Origin: Thamnocephalis sphaerospora
Taxonomy: Eukaryota > Zoopagomycota > Zoopagomycetes > Zoopagales > Sigmoideomycetaceae
Direction: 5' to 3'
Assembly: GCA_003614735.1 (NCBI GenBank)
Contig: KZ992595.1
Span: 1-27,455, forward strand
DNA: 27,455 bases
The position numbers were made by a program, and so were the translations under genes. This document shows positions 1-10,394 of the stretch, piece after piece. Position 1 is the stretch's first letter. Every line of letters starts with the position of its first letter. The notes beneath the pieces are model-generated. The model saw only the letters and a list, made by a program, of their open reading frames with translations. It had not been told where the DNA came from and searched no databases.

Positions 1-2299
1 CCGCGCACAGCCATAAGTTTCCCGCACCACAAGCAAGCCGGTAGGACATGCGTCATGGCCGCTCCATTCACTCGTGTCATCTGGGCTGACGTGGCCGCCA
101 CGGCGGTGGGTGACCGCCCTAGGTGCTCTGCCGCTACCATTACCGTTGCTGGTGCTGCCTTTTGCCGCCGTCACGGCCAACGTGGTGAGTATGGCGGAAG
201 CGGTGGTGAGCGGCGACAGCGGTGGTACACGCGCGTGTGAATGGAAAAGGGGCATCCGCGGACTGGTCGCGTGTGCCACCCACATGTCTAGTGCTCTGCG
301 GCGTCATGTGCCTTGGGTGTTTAGTGGCCGCCGTGCTTGGTTGTTTGCGCCCCACGGCTTCGTGCGCTGCATGGCGCCATGAGTCGGCAGGCATGAGGCT
401 TCGTGTAACGCTGGTGCGAGAAAGAGTAACGCCTTGGTCTGCTTCGCTCGCCTACGCTTGACAGGCCACCGTTGTCATCTGCGGTGGATAACGTGGCGGT
501 GATGGAGGCGCATGCGCGTGACCACTCTATCGGCAGCCTGCCGGCCAGGCTGACGTGCAGCCACGGCGGCGTATATGCGCATGCCACGCTTCATCCGACG
601 ACCTTATGACGGACACGTCTCCATGCTGCCACAGGGCTGCGCGCTGGCCAGGCCTGAAGCCACGCCGTTCCCATCGGGCAGTGCATTTGCGTTGAAAACA
701 GTTGCCACACCAGGCCGTCGTACTGCTCTATCTATGCGCGACGGCGGCGCGTGCATCACTGTGCGGTAGCGTGCGTGCGTGTATGCGTGTATGCGTGTGT
801 GTGTGTATCAGTTGCGGTGGCGTGTGAGCATGGGCGCCTCCATCTTTTGCATGCGGTGCTTTGGTTATTACGGTGGTGCTGTGGTGCGTCACTCGTGCAT
901 ACACGCTTCGCAACAACTGCAGCGCTTTGTGCATGTTCTTTCCAATCGATGCCACTGCGAATGTGGCATAGACCGTCGGTGGGTTGCCATCGCCATGGCT
1001 GTTGCTACGGCGGCCGTGGCTACGGCACACGGACGATCGTACGGTATGCTTCGCTTTGCTTGCCGTTCAGCTTACACTGAGCATCATCATCATCATCGCT
1101 GGCGATGGCCGACGAACCGGCCAGCAGGCGGACAGTGTCACACGTGCATGCGCTTTGCTGGACCACGCGACTCGCTCCATCGTCCTACTTGCCAGTTCCT
1201 GCGTCACTCCACGCATATATCCATGCCGATACACGCATACACTCATGTCCACGCACATCAGCACCCACACGCCCGTGTATATACGGTCTAGAGGTGGCGT
1301 GTGTTGCCGCAACGTCCAGGACGTTGGCAACGGTGTCGCGGGGGGCAGCATCCCTGTCTGCCTGATCTTGGCCCCTGGCCGACGCCGGTCGGTCGCTATG
1401 CAGCCACTTGGATCCGGGCGCATTTGCATGGAGTGTGTGGGTGTGCGTGTATGCATAGGGTCGAAATGGAAAAAGAGCGCGCCCAAGAGGAGCGCGTAGG
1501 CTGGAGAGTGCGCCTGGAGGTTGCCTGGCATGTGGCGCGGCTGGCCAATGTACCTTTTGGCAGCGGCTCACGCTAGGCACATGCATATGTACCGATACGT
1601 GCGCCCACGCTTGCCTTCACACGGCCGACCGCATCGTACGTCCATGCTCCTGTCCGCTCGTCCGCTTGCTCTACGCCGGCTACGCAGCCCAGCGCAGACG
1701 AACCATCTCGGGTAATGTGCGGTGGCCGCATCGAGCTTCATCTACCCGCACATGCCACACACGCCCGCACACTCCACCTTGGCCGTTGGCACCACTATCC
1801 TTTATCGGCTCACGACATCGCCCAGACTGACTACCTTTTGATCACCTGTCCTCTCGTTTGCTTGCTCGACTTGCCCTGGGCCATTGGCAGCCTGGTTCTC
1901 CTGCGCTCGCACTCATTTCCGGCCGCCCGTCCATGCGCCTCCTTTGCGCTGTTGGCTCACTGCGCCTCCCTGCGAAGACTCGCCATCATCCTTGACTGTC
2001 GCTCTCTTTTATCCGACATTTTTCTCGATTTGCCGCGCTTGTGTGTATACGGTAACTGACGTCTCCCATCTGTTCCAGTTGTGCCCAGTCGTCGCTCTAC
2101 TTTGTCCAACGTGGCTTGGCCTAGGTGAGTTGTCGGAAGGGGGAGGGGTCAACGGATGCTGTTCGTCATCGGTGCCTCGGCGTGAGCAACGTGCAGCAAG
2201 CGAACATCCTCAATGGTGCGAGTGCCATGGTGTGCCATGATGCGTGCGTGTGTGTATGCGTGTCTAGGGCGCACGTAGGTGTGTTTGTGTGTGTGTAGG
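1..2299. other. Left flank without a recognisable gene
   Basis: I recognise no protein family or RNA gene here on either strand. The plus strand is rich in T and G, with imperfect GT runs near 779-807 and 2240-2298. A minus-strand frame opens at an ATG at 255 and stays open for 85 codons to the left edge. It has no recognisable motif and could be the first exon of a gene outside the window or chance. Overlapping open frames elsewhere on both strands have no family similarity and look like effects of base composition. Confidence 0.6.
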
Positions 2300-3450
2300 C
2301 GCGTTCGCTTGCTCGCTCGCTTGTTCTTGTGCGAGTGAGGCTAGATCCTTGTCTCTGTAGACACGAACACAAGCTGCTTCTTTTAGCGTGGCCCTACTCA
2401 CTCTGGCGAGCTACGCTTTGGCTTGCGTTGCACCACGCGACCACTTGGGCTCTACACGAAAACGCACTCCTGCTGCTGCCGCGACACTACCACTTGTTCT
2501 CACTTTTGCCAACACTGGGCCGGCACCCGCCTTCGCTTACTCCTTTACCTTGTCTGCGTACGCCTTGTTTACTCGCGCAACTCTGTCTCGCTCTTTTGCT
2601 CACACACACACTCTCTCTCTCCTTCCTACGTTCTTCTCTTTCGTGCTGCCGTTTCGTTGCACGTGCGGCAGGTTATTCTCTGGCACACGGTTGCTCGGCT
2701 GTGTTGTTTTGCACTTGACCCTTCAACGCTGCTACGGCTCGTTGGCCCAGTCCAGCCCTATTGTTGTGAGTGCGTGGTCGGGCGGCTGCCACGTTGAGCG
2801 CCGTGCGGACCAAACGACTTGTTTTACTGTGTGCTCGTGCGCACGCTTCACTCCCACGCGAGCGCGTGCCAGTTTGGGCGGTCGTGCTCCGCGCGGGAGC
2901 AGGCGACTGACCCTAGTGCTCGTCCTGCTGCGGCGCCGTTTCGCCATTTCTGGCCCGCGCTGGCCTTGCCCTACTGCTCACGTGCGTATTTATCGCCGCT
3001 GTTGCCGGTCGGCCAACCGCCAGTGGCCGTACACACTTAATTATCTCGCTCTTGCCTGCCACGCGCGCGCACACACTGCTTTCCGTTTCTCTGCTCTGCC
3101 CCTGCCCTACGCTTACGCTTTCCGGTCACGCTGCCGCTCCTGACATCTCGCTTTCGCTTTCCTTTTCGCTGCGTTGCCACGCGATAGCTTGCCATTGTGC
3201 TGCACCTGTCAGCTGATCTTGAGCACGTTTTTGTAGCACGGACATTGCGGCTTGCTTTGCATCTCTCTTTGCTACGCTCACCTGTCGCTAACGCCAGCCA
3301 CCTCGTTTCGTCCGTCCGTCGCTCTCTAGTCTCCTCTCTTTCTCTCTCGCGCGCGCTCTCGATTGCTTCTGGTTCACCACCACCACGCCACACACACACG
3401 CACACACGCATTGGCCGCTGCAGTGACCTGTATTCAACGCCTTGAACAAC
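2300..3450 (+). promoter_or_regulatory. Pyrimidine-rich leader/promoter of the bHLH gene
   Basis: The plus strand becomes strongly C+T rich, with TCTCTC runs near 2615-2640 and 3325-3360 and a CA-rich tract at about 3387-3411, some 40 bases before the bHLH start codon. Similar pyrimidine-rich stretches with CA tracts precede the plus-strand forkhead and phosphatase genes. Two CACGTG E-boxes lie at 2660-2665 and 2979-2984. The long open frame running through this stretch has low-complexity Leu/Ser/Thr-rich translation and is read as leader sequence. The transcription start cannot be placed. Confidence 0.45.
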
Positions 3451-5354
3451 ATGCCACGTGTGCTCACTCCGGGTGCGCGCCTCGCCTCCACGACGCCGCA
3501 TGGACTGTCGTCGCGCGAAGACATTCATTCGGGCAGTTATGCATCTGGTAAGTCGGCGGAGCGCCATGGTGTGGCTAGGCGGTTGGACACGCGGACACTG
3601 ATGCTGGCCGCACGGGATTTCTGGCAGACGCGGCCACCTACCATGCGCCCGGCTACCATGCCGAGCCGCCAGCGGGTCACTACCAGCATCATCAGCATCA
3701 TCCGTCCGCGGCGCACTTGACATCCTCGTCTGCATCGGTCTACCAGACGTCGCCGCACCACCTCCACCATTCGCATCAGCGTGTGTCGCCAAGCACACCG
3801 GCGGCCACGCTGGCCGCTTCATCGGGAGTCATGGCGTCATCTCCGGCCATCGCGACCAGCAACGGTGGTACGCTGCCGTCCATCTCTGGTCTGGCCTTGC
3901 CGCGGCCGCCGCAGTCACATCAAAGTGTTACGGAGCCGACGGGCGGGTATACACACCGTCGCAGCTCCATTACCGACCTGCACCTGCACGCATCCTCATC
4001 CACGCCACCAACCACCGCGCATTCTGCAGCCAACGGCGGCTCGGTAGCGCCTATTGTCCATCACATGGTAGGCAGACCTAACGGCCACAGCGGCAACAGC
4101 AGCAGCAGCAACAGCAGCAGCAACGGTGGCAACAACGGCCCGCCTGGTGGCGTGGACTTTGGTCGTCGCCATTCTATCGCCACTATGATCACCATCCGTG
4201 AGTACGAGCCGATGAGCGCCGCTGCCGCTGCCGCCACCATGGCCACCATGGCCACGCGCGATGTGCACGCGGGTGCCTACTCGGATTCACCCCCCTCTTC
4301 GTCGTCGGTGTCGGCCGGCCAAAAGCGCACTCGGTCCCCGTCGCCGGGTGCCGCGCCGGGTTCGGCGCACACCTACGTTTCATCACTGGCGTCGGGCCCA
4401 GCGTCAGCCAAGCGCTACGGCTACGGCAGCTCCTCCTACGCACCCATGCCAATGCCGACACCTTCAACGGCATCGTCGACAGAGGCACCACCTCCGCTGC
4501 CGTCGGCCGGCTCCCACAACGGGTATGGACATTACCCGACCATGCCTGGCCGACGCAACACCATGCCATGCATTACGCCATACACCGGCGGAGCTGGCGC
4601 TAGCATGATGGAGGACGTGCATCACAGTCATGCACATGGTTCTTCCAACTCTGCGTCGCCGCCTGCGTCTGCTCACGCGTCCGGGTCGAGTGCATCGGGT
4701 ATACTGTCCCTATCAGGCGGACGGTCGCGGCGACGTGCATCGCTGGCTGCATTCGGTACCGGCGATATGAGCGGCGGCCCACGTCCGGACGCACCGTATG
4801 CCCGCTCTCCGGAGCTTCGTATCACGCATAAGCTGGCCGAGCGCCGTCGGCGCCAGGAGATGAAGGAGCTCTTTGACGACCTGCGGGAAGCGCTGCCGGT
4901 GGAGCCGCATCTCAAAACGAGCAAGTGGGAAATTCTTACAAAAGGTACGTCATCTAGGCGACACTGTACGCGGCCAAGTGCTAACCTGTGTGCGCCACGG
5001 TTGTACACCGACCATACAGCTCTTGAGACGATCCAGTCGCTGCGCGAGGAACATGCGGAAATGGCCAAGGAGATTCACTCGCTGCGCCAGCAATTGGCCA
5101 GCCAGCCGGGCCGGGAGAAGGAGGCCGCACTCGCGCCGCCCAAATCGTCCTCGTCTTCATCCTCGCTGGCCGCCATGTCGCCGTCGCTGACCAATGGCTC
5201 GAGCGTGAAGCTGGAATCGGTGTCTGCAAGGTAGGCGTGTGTGCGCCTATAACGGTCTGCTGCAAACGATCGTTGCCTAACGCTCTTGCTATCACGCAGC
5301 GACACTACAATTACGGCGATCAGGCAGTCGTCGCCTCTACCTGCCAGCCGGTAA
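3451..5354 (+). CDS. bHLH transcription factor
   Basis: Model: join(3451..3547, 3628..4944, 5020..5230, 5300..5354), 559 aa. It is a predicted nuclear DNA-binding protein. The N-terminal two thirds are disordered: His/Tyr/Pro rich after exon 1 (including HHQHH), then Ser/Asn and Ala/Ser/Pro rich. The bHLH domain spans about residues 428-490. Its basic helix reads HKLAERRRRQEM, with the His, Glu and Arg that in bHLH proteins of this class contact CACGTG-type E-boxes; the second helix includes SKWEILTKALETIQSL and runs into a short coiled coil. The start is the first in-frame ATG before a GTAAGT donor. Introns are 80, 75 and 69 nt; the second interrupts helix 2 at phase 1 and has a GCTAAC branch site. 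The last intron has a weaker donor (GTAGGC); if retained, translation ends at 5234 (542 aa). Fungal relatives include INO4/ESC1-like factors, but I cannot assign an orthologue. Confidence 0.85.
3455..3460. promoter_or_regulatory. CACGTG E-box overlapping the bHLH start region
   Basis: The palindrome CACGTG begins four bases after the A of the bHLH start codon. With copies at 2660 and 2979 it makes three E-boxes within about 800 bases of a gene whose product should bind this site. The motif also occurs elsewhere in the window (for example 1141, 11852, 13165, 13981), so autoregulation is only a possibility. Confidence 0.25.
4089..4135 (+). repeat. AGC/AAC triplet tract in the bHLH coding region
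   Basis: A run of AGC and AAC codons interspersed with GGC/GGT encodes a Ser/Asn/Gly low-complexity stretch (SGNSSSSNSSSNGG). It lies in frame in exon 2, in the disordered region, and is a likely site of length variation. Confidence 0.8.
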
Positions 5355-6584
5355 CTTGTCGTCTTCTCTTTGTTGCATCCGCGTTTTATTCCACCTTTTG
5401 CATCTCAGCGCGAAGCACGCCCGCACTCTTATGTCACCCGCATCGCATCACATTGTCGTGGGCGCCATGTCAGCCATCCAACGCGGCGCGCTTTTTGACA
5501 CCGCTCCGCCTTCTGTCCACCTTCGCATCGCATGGCCTGCTCATCGGCCACTTCGTACTCTCTGTCTCGCACACACGCACACACACAAACACACACATAC
5601 GCGGCCGTCAGCCTGACCATCACTGGCGTGATCCGTTCAAGCCGCGTTTCCTGCCGGTCCTACGCCTGTATCCCCTGCGAGTGAGGCGCCGCTTCACGCA
5701 ATTGAGCAATTCATATCGCTCCTTTTACACGACGCTACCGTCTTCAGTCACCGGGTTGATCAGACCAGACTGCTGAGGCCGGCCAGATTTTGCTGTCGTG
5801 ACCTGCTCGTTTGCCTATCCATTTGCCCGCTGCACATCCTTCCGTCTGCCTATCCACACAAGCAAGCGTATCCAGCTTTTCAGCCCATCCACACCTGCCC
5901 GTCAGCTTGCATCAACTCCAGTTTGGCCGGCTGGCCGGTCACTCTTGACTAAGCTACTGACCCGGCTCAACAGATGAGGCCACACAAAGCGGATCAGCAT
6001 TAGGGCATGTCCATGCCTTTTTCCGCGATCGCATGTTGCGGCGGCAGATGTTGTATCATCCCCTTGTGCGTCGAGCTTGCTTGCTTTCCCTCTCTCTCTC
6101 TTTCCCCTTTTACCGGTCGTTCTCGTACGCATCTTCGTATTCGTCCGTTCTATGATTGCTGTCGTGGCAGCAGCAGCACTATTATCGCCACAGCCTTTCC
6201 CTCTGACATCGCTATTACTTATTGTTGTTGTTTCTCGCTGTGATGGGCTGGTGTGCCATGGTGCTTTGACGCGTGGCCATTACCTAATGAGCGTGGACCC
6301 CTCATGTTATTCTGTTTTTTTACTTGCCGGCGTGCTGCTGGTGTATTGTCGTGGACTAAGCTATCTTGGTGGATAAAGTCTAGCGTCAATGACAGCGTGC
6401 GCGTCAGAAGCAGCAACAATATGGCAATAATAATAATAATCCTAACGAAACACGTCATATCCCTTTGCTTCTTTCTCCTTTTCGCATTGCACTTGGACGG
6501 TCAGCCTGATCACACCGTCACGCTCCTCACCTTGGTCTATTTCTACTGTAAAGTGGCTGCAGACATTATTGCCAGTGTGGCGCC
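5355..6584 (+). other. Intergenic: bHLH 3' end and nucleoporin leader
   Basis: No gene is recognised. The stretch should hold the bHLH 3' untranslated region and the nucleoporin promoter. A CA-rich tract lies at about 5570-5602, a CT-rich run (CTCTCTCTCT) near 6091-6105, and an (AAT)5 repeat at 6426-6440. Open frames through it translate to low-complexity sequence. Confidence 0.6.
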
Positions 6585-9500
6585 ATGTTTGGTCTTTTTT
6601 CGCCGACGCCTGCCAAAGTGCGGCACACCAATGTGGTTGGCCTTGGCTCCAGCAGTGCGCGTGCGTCGCCAGTCTCCTCGCTAGCCGGCACGTCGCGTGC
6701 CAGTATGCTTGTGCCGCCGCTTGCTGCGACGCGTACGGCTGCAGGCTTCGATCGACACCTGCGCATTAGCGGCAGCGACTATGCCGGCAGTGAAAGTGGG
6801 CTGACGCGTGCCGCCACCGACCTGGGTGCCGCGGGAGACGACGAGTTGGATGCAGCACAGCCGGTATGCATTGCTGCTAGCAATGGCGACCTGCTAGTGG
6901 CCGATGGACGACGACTACGCCTGGTTGGACTACGAGCACTTGAGGACGCAGCGCGACGCAATGCACCTAGTAACTGGGCAAGCAGCGGCAGCAGCAGTGG
7001 GGCGGAACCGGTTGCCGATGCCCTTAGCGCAGTGTGGCGCCTTCGCCGGCTGCTAAAGGATGTCGATTTTTGGGTAAATAGCCAAGCCCAGGCGTGGATA
7101 TATGCGACGCATACATTAACGTGACTGTATGCTGTAGACGCTCGAGACGGACGCCATCACCTTTGATGTGCGCCATATGGCGGTTGCGCCTAACGGTCGT
7201 CTGGTGGTGGTGGTGGGCGAGCGGGAGCTGGCTGTAGTGGCACTGCCCATGGGCCGTGGTCAACGCCGTGTTGGTGCCGGTCTGCCTTGCTTGTAAGTTG
7301 GCCACGCTCCATTGCACATGCTTGTTGCTAAGCACGCGGATGAAACACCACAACAGGAGCTACGCATTGGGCAAAACCCACCATAATGCTCGCTCGTCGC
7401 CTGTCCTCAAGGTGGAATGGCATCCGTTGAGCGATGAGGGCGTGCATCTGGCAGTGTTGACAGAGGATGGACTGCTCCGGTAAGCGTGTAAGCGCAGCGT
7501 TAATGATGCAAGCGCCTACTGACACCACATGCTCCTTGACTGTGTCTGCACGGTAGACTGTACGATTTGGGCGGCAATCTGGCTGAGCCGGAGCAACTGA
7601 TTGATTTGCGAGCGCGCCTTGGCCTTGACCGGCGACTGCAAAAGAGCGCAGCTACCAGGTCGACATTTTCCGCCGAGCTGGATGGCGCTGATGTGGCTAC
7701 GTTTGCGTTTGGCCGGTCCGAAAATGGCTGGTCGTCACTGGCCGCTTATGTGCTCATGCGTAATGGTGATCTGTACAGCGTGTGCCCGATTCTTCCTAGT
7801 CGCAGGTGCGTGGGCAATCTGGCATGTGGCTGAGCATTGACGTCTGTCCTGTGCGTGCTAACCTGTCCACTGAATGCCGTTATGGCGGCGATGCGCGTAA
7901 TACGTACGCAGCCGACTGCGACGTGCGCATGTCGTGACAATGCTAGCGCAGGCGGAACGCGATCGTGACGAACTTGGATTTTCCGACAACGAAGTGCAGA
8001 CGTCGCTTTTGGACCGCGAGATTACCTGGCTGGCCGAAGTACTGAAGCAGGCACCGACCGCGGATAGCGCGGCAGACCAGAGCGTCAAGACAGGAAAACA
8101 GCGTGAAGACGAAGAGACTGTGGACGAGGGCGAGGGCGAGGATGCGTTTATTTGTTTGTCAAGCGCAAATATCGCCAGTGTGCTGCCGGAGCCAAATGCG
8201 CGCGGCCCGCACCTGATGCAGCCCGCACCGTGGGAGGTTGATGGCAACATCACCTATGCATGCGATCTGCTGTGTCTACCGGCAGAACCGGCGGATCTTG
8301 TGGTGATTGCTTATGACAATGGAAAGCTGGATATTTGTCTGGCTGCCGATCCGCCCGAGCCAAGCACCGGCGTGCAATTCTGGGAGCAGGACGAGATTGA
8401 TCTGCCGTGCCTAGTGGTTCATGAGTGCTTGCACGTATTCCAGCCACACGACACAGCTGGCGGTGCGGTGGCACCAGTCAACTATCCACGTCTTTTGGCG
8501 GATCCCATGTACCCAGAGCTGTTCTACTGCTATTCTGAGGACGGCGTGTACGCCATCGACAGTAAGCTGTGGCTGGAGCAACTACAGCGGTGGTGGGCGG
8601 TGGACGGCGATCGGGACCTAAACCAGGCAGATCTTCCTGGATCCAGCGTCAAAAACCTGCTGCAGTCCGTATCGGATTCCCGCGAATTTAGGCAAGTGCA
8701 GTGAATTGCGTGCAACCAATGTCAATGCTGGCCAGGGTTGCTAACGCTGTGCCATGTCTGCGCATGTAGTAATCTACCTACGCGCGCGGCACTCTGCGTG
8801 GTAGAGGATTCTGTAGTCAACTATTCAATGATGTATCTTTCCTCGCTGGAGCAGCTGGTGCTGCAGGAACTGACGCCACGCACCGATGTGGAAGCAGAGG
8901 TGGCCGATGATACGCACGAAATATCACAAACCTCATTGCTCCACACCGATACGGCCGCGTCGTCTGTAGCGGGTACGAGCACAACAGATTTACCTCCAAG
9001 CGAAACCAAGGCCTACACAACGCTGCTCGACACCAAGGGGGGCAGCGGCACAGCTTCGCCTCAGCCGTCGCTTGCAGCACTGGCCAACGATTTGCAGCAC
9101 AGTGCCGCGCCGCGTCTGGTGTTGCCGCAGGATACTTTGACCGGCGACGGCGTTGAGGCGATGGAGGCACATGTTGAACAGCTGAAGCGCATCATTGGAG
9201 CATACCTGATGCGAATGAAGTCGGTCCAGGAGGCGGCGTCCTATATGAAGCACCGGTAAGTAGACCATCATCTTTTCGGGCAGCGTGTAATCTTTGCTTG
9301 CTGATGCGGGCTTTGCTGAACAGTGCGGAGGTGCAGAAGCAGGAGCTGGCGCGGCAACGTACCATGGTCAACACCCTTGGCCGGCAGATAACCGAGGAGA
9401 TGAACGCGCGACTTGACGCAACTCGGGTGCAGGTCGCCACATTACTGAAGCAGCAGCATGCATTGATTCGACGTGCCGATCTTTTGGCACACCGCGCTGC

Positions 9501-9964
9501 ATCACATCGCGACCCGACACTGAGCGGGCGTGAGCGCGCTTTCTTTAGTGAGCTGCAGGGTATCGAGCAAAAGGCACGCCAGATGCTCGTACATGTAAAT
9601 TCTGTAGGTATCAACGCGATCATATGCGGCGCTGAATCCGCCGCTGACACGGCGGTATGCGACTTTTAGATGTCCAACGAAATAGATGCAGTGCGTGCCG
9701 GTGGACCCGATTCTCTGCGCATGTCCAAGACGGGCGCTGGCAGCAGCAGTGCTAGCGCTGGGCTCCATCGACTAGACGAGGTTGAAGGAGCGCTACAGGC
9801 CGAGTACGTATGGCTTACTGCGCTCTCTCCAATGAATGTGCGCTTACGCTGTCCCATACAGATCGTCAATGATAGGCAAGGCGGTCGATCAGCTAGAGCG
9901 GCTGGTGACACGCGTAAGCAGTATGGGTCTTGGAGACCCGACGACATCTTCCGGCGGCGATTAG
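6585..9964 (+). CDS. NUP88: Nucleoporin of the Nup88/Nup82 family
   Basis: Model: join(6585..7073, 7138..7292, 7357..7479, 7557..7805, 7912..8691, 8770..9255, 9324..9594, 9670..9803, 9862..9964), 929 aa. Nup88/Nup82 is a nuclear pore component; in known systems it anchors the cytoplasmic Nup214/Nup159 complex used in mRNA export. Residues from about 70 to 650 give a beta-propeller with family-typical strands: VLKVEWHPLSDEGVHLAVLT, LLRLYDL, YVLMRNGDLYSVCPILP. From about residue 735 to the end it is helical and coiled coil (KQELARQRTMVNTLGRQI; IGKAVDQLERLVTRVSSMGL), matching the family's trimerisation region and usual length. Introns are 58-106 nt. Intron 5 (8692-8769) is best read as GC-AG; a GT donor at 8701 would add three residues and keep frame. 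The exon 7 donor may be 9604 instead of 9595 (three more residues). It is convergent with the forkhead gene 430 bases away. Confidence 0.85.
8692..8769 (+). other. Probable GC-AG intron in the nucleoporin gene
   Basis: The donor AG|GCAAGT is the textbook GC-AG form: the consensus donor with C at intron position 2. A GCTAAC branch site lies near 8739 and the acceptor is TAG at 8767-8769. Exon 5 ends at phase 2 and exon 6 resumes in frame. The competing donor CA|GTGAAT at 8701 uses the same acceptor and phase, so frame alone does not decide. Confidence 0.55.
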
Positions 9965-10394
9965 TGGTGACAACGTCCACTTTACATCCCTGTTGCATCG
10001 ATGTCCATTTCCTTGCTTATTAAATAGCCAATGCCTTTTTTGCCAGTAGATGCGCAAGTGATCTGGGCAGGCGTACCCATGAATTACAGACCAACAAACA
10101 TGCAAGTTTAATTGTCGCACGTCGCAAAGGTCAAGCGGAATAGCACAATACCCGACATAATCAACGGCACGATACAGCAAGAAATACAGAGTGCGGTGAA
10201 AGACGAAACAAAACACAGGATATCACAGCCTAGAAGGTCGGCGTACAAAAGTGCGTGTGGAGACGCGAGGCAATGCAGCCAGCAGGGTACGTAGCTAGGC
10301 CTGGTCTTTCGCTTTCCGTTGTAGCAATAGTACAAAGGCCGGCTCATGCAAACGCCGTGGCATGATGGCGCAGGGGGTAACTGTACAAAAGCCG
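9965..10394. other. Convergent intergenic region
   Basis: This stretch lies between the stop codons of the nucleoporin (+) and the first forkhead gene (-). It should hold both 3' untranslated regions. I see an AT-richer patch around 10015-10030 and no gene, RNA or hairpin that I can support. Confidence 0.6.

Noticed and set aside
2388-3143. A 251-codon plus-strand open frame
   Set aside because: It lies in the C+T-rich leader of the bHLH gene, its translation is low complexity, and no motif or splice pattern supports it.
8701-8769. A GT-AG alternative for nucleoporin intron 5
   Set aside because: It keeps frame, but the donor is weak (A at the last exon base) compared with AG|GCAAGT nine bases upstream. 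It is kept as a stated alternative and not as the main model.
10360-10390. A tRNA-like string (GATGGCGCAGGGGGTAACTG)
   Set aside because: It resembles a D-arm start, but no acceptor stem, anticodon arm or T-loop consensus follows at the right spacing.
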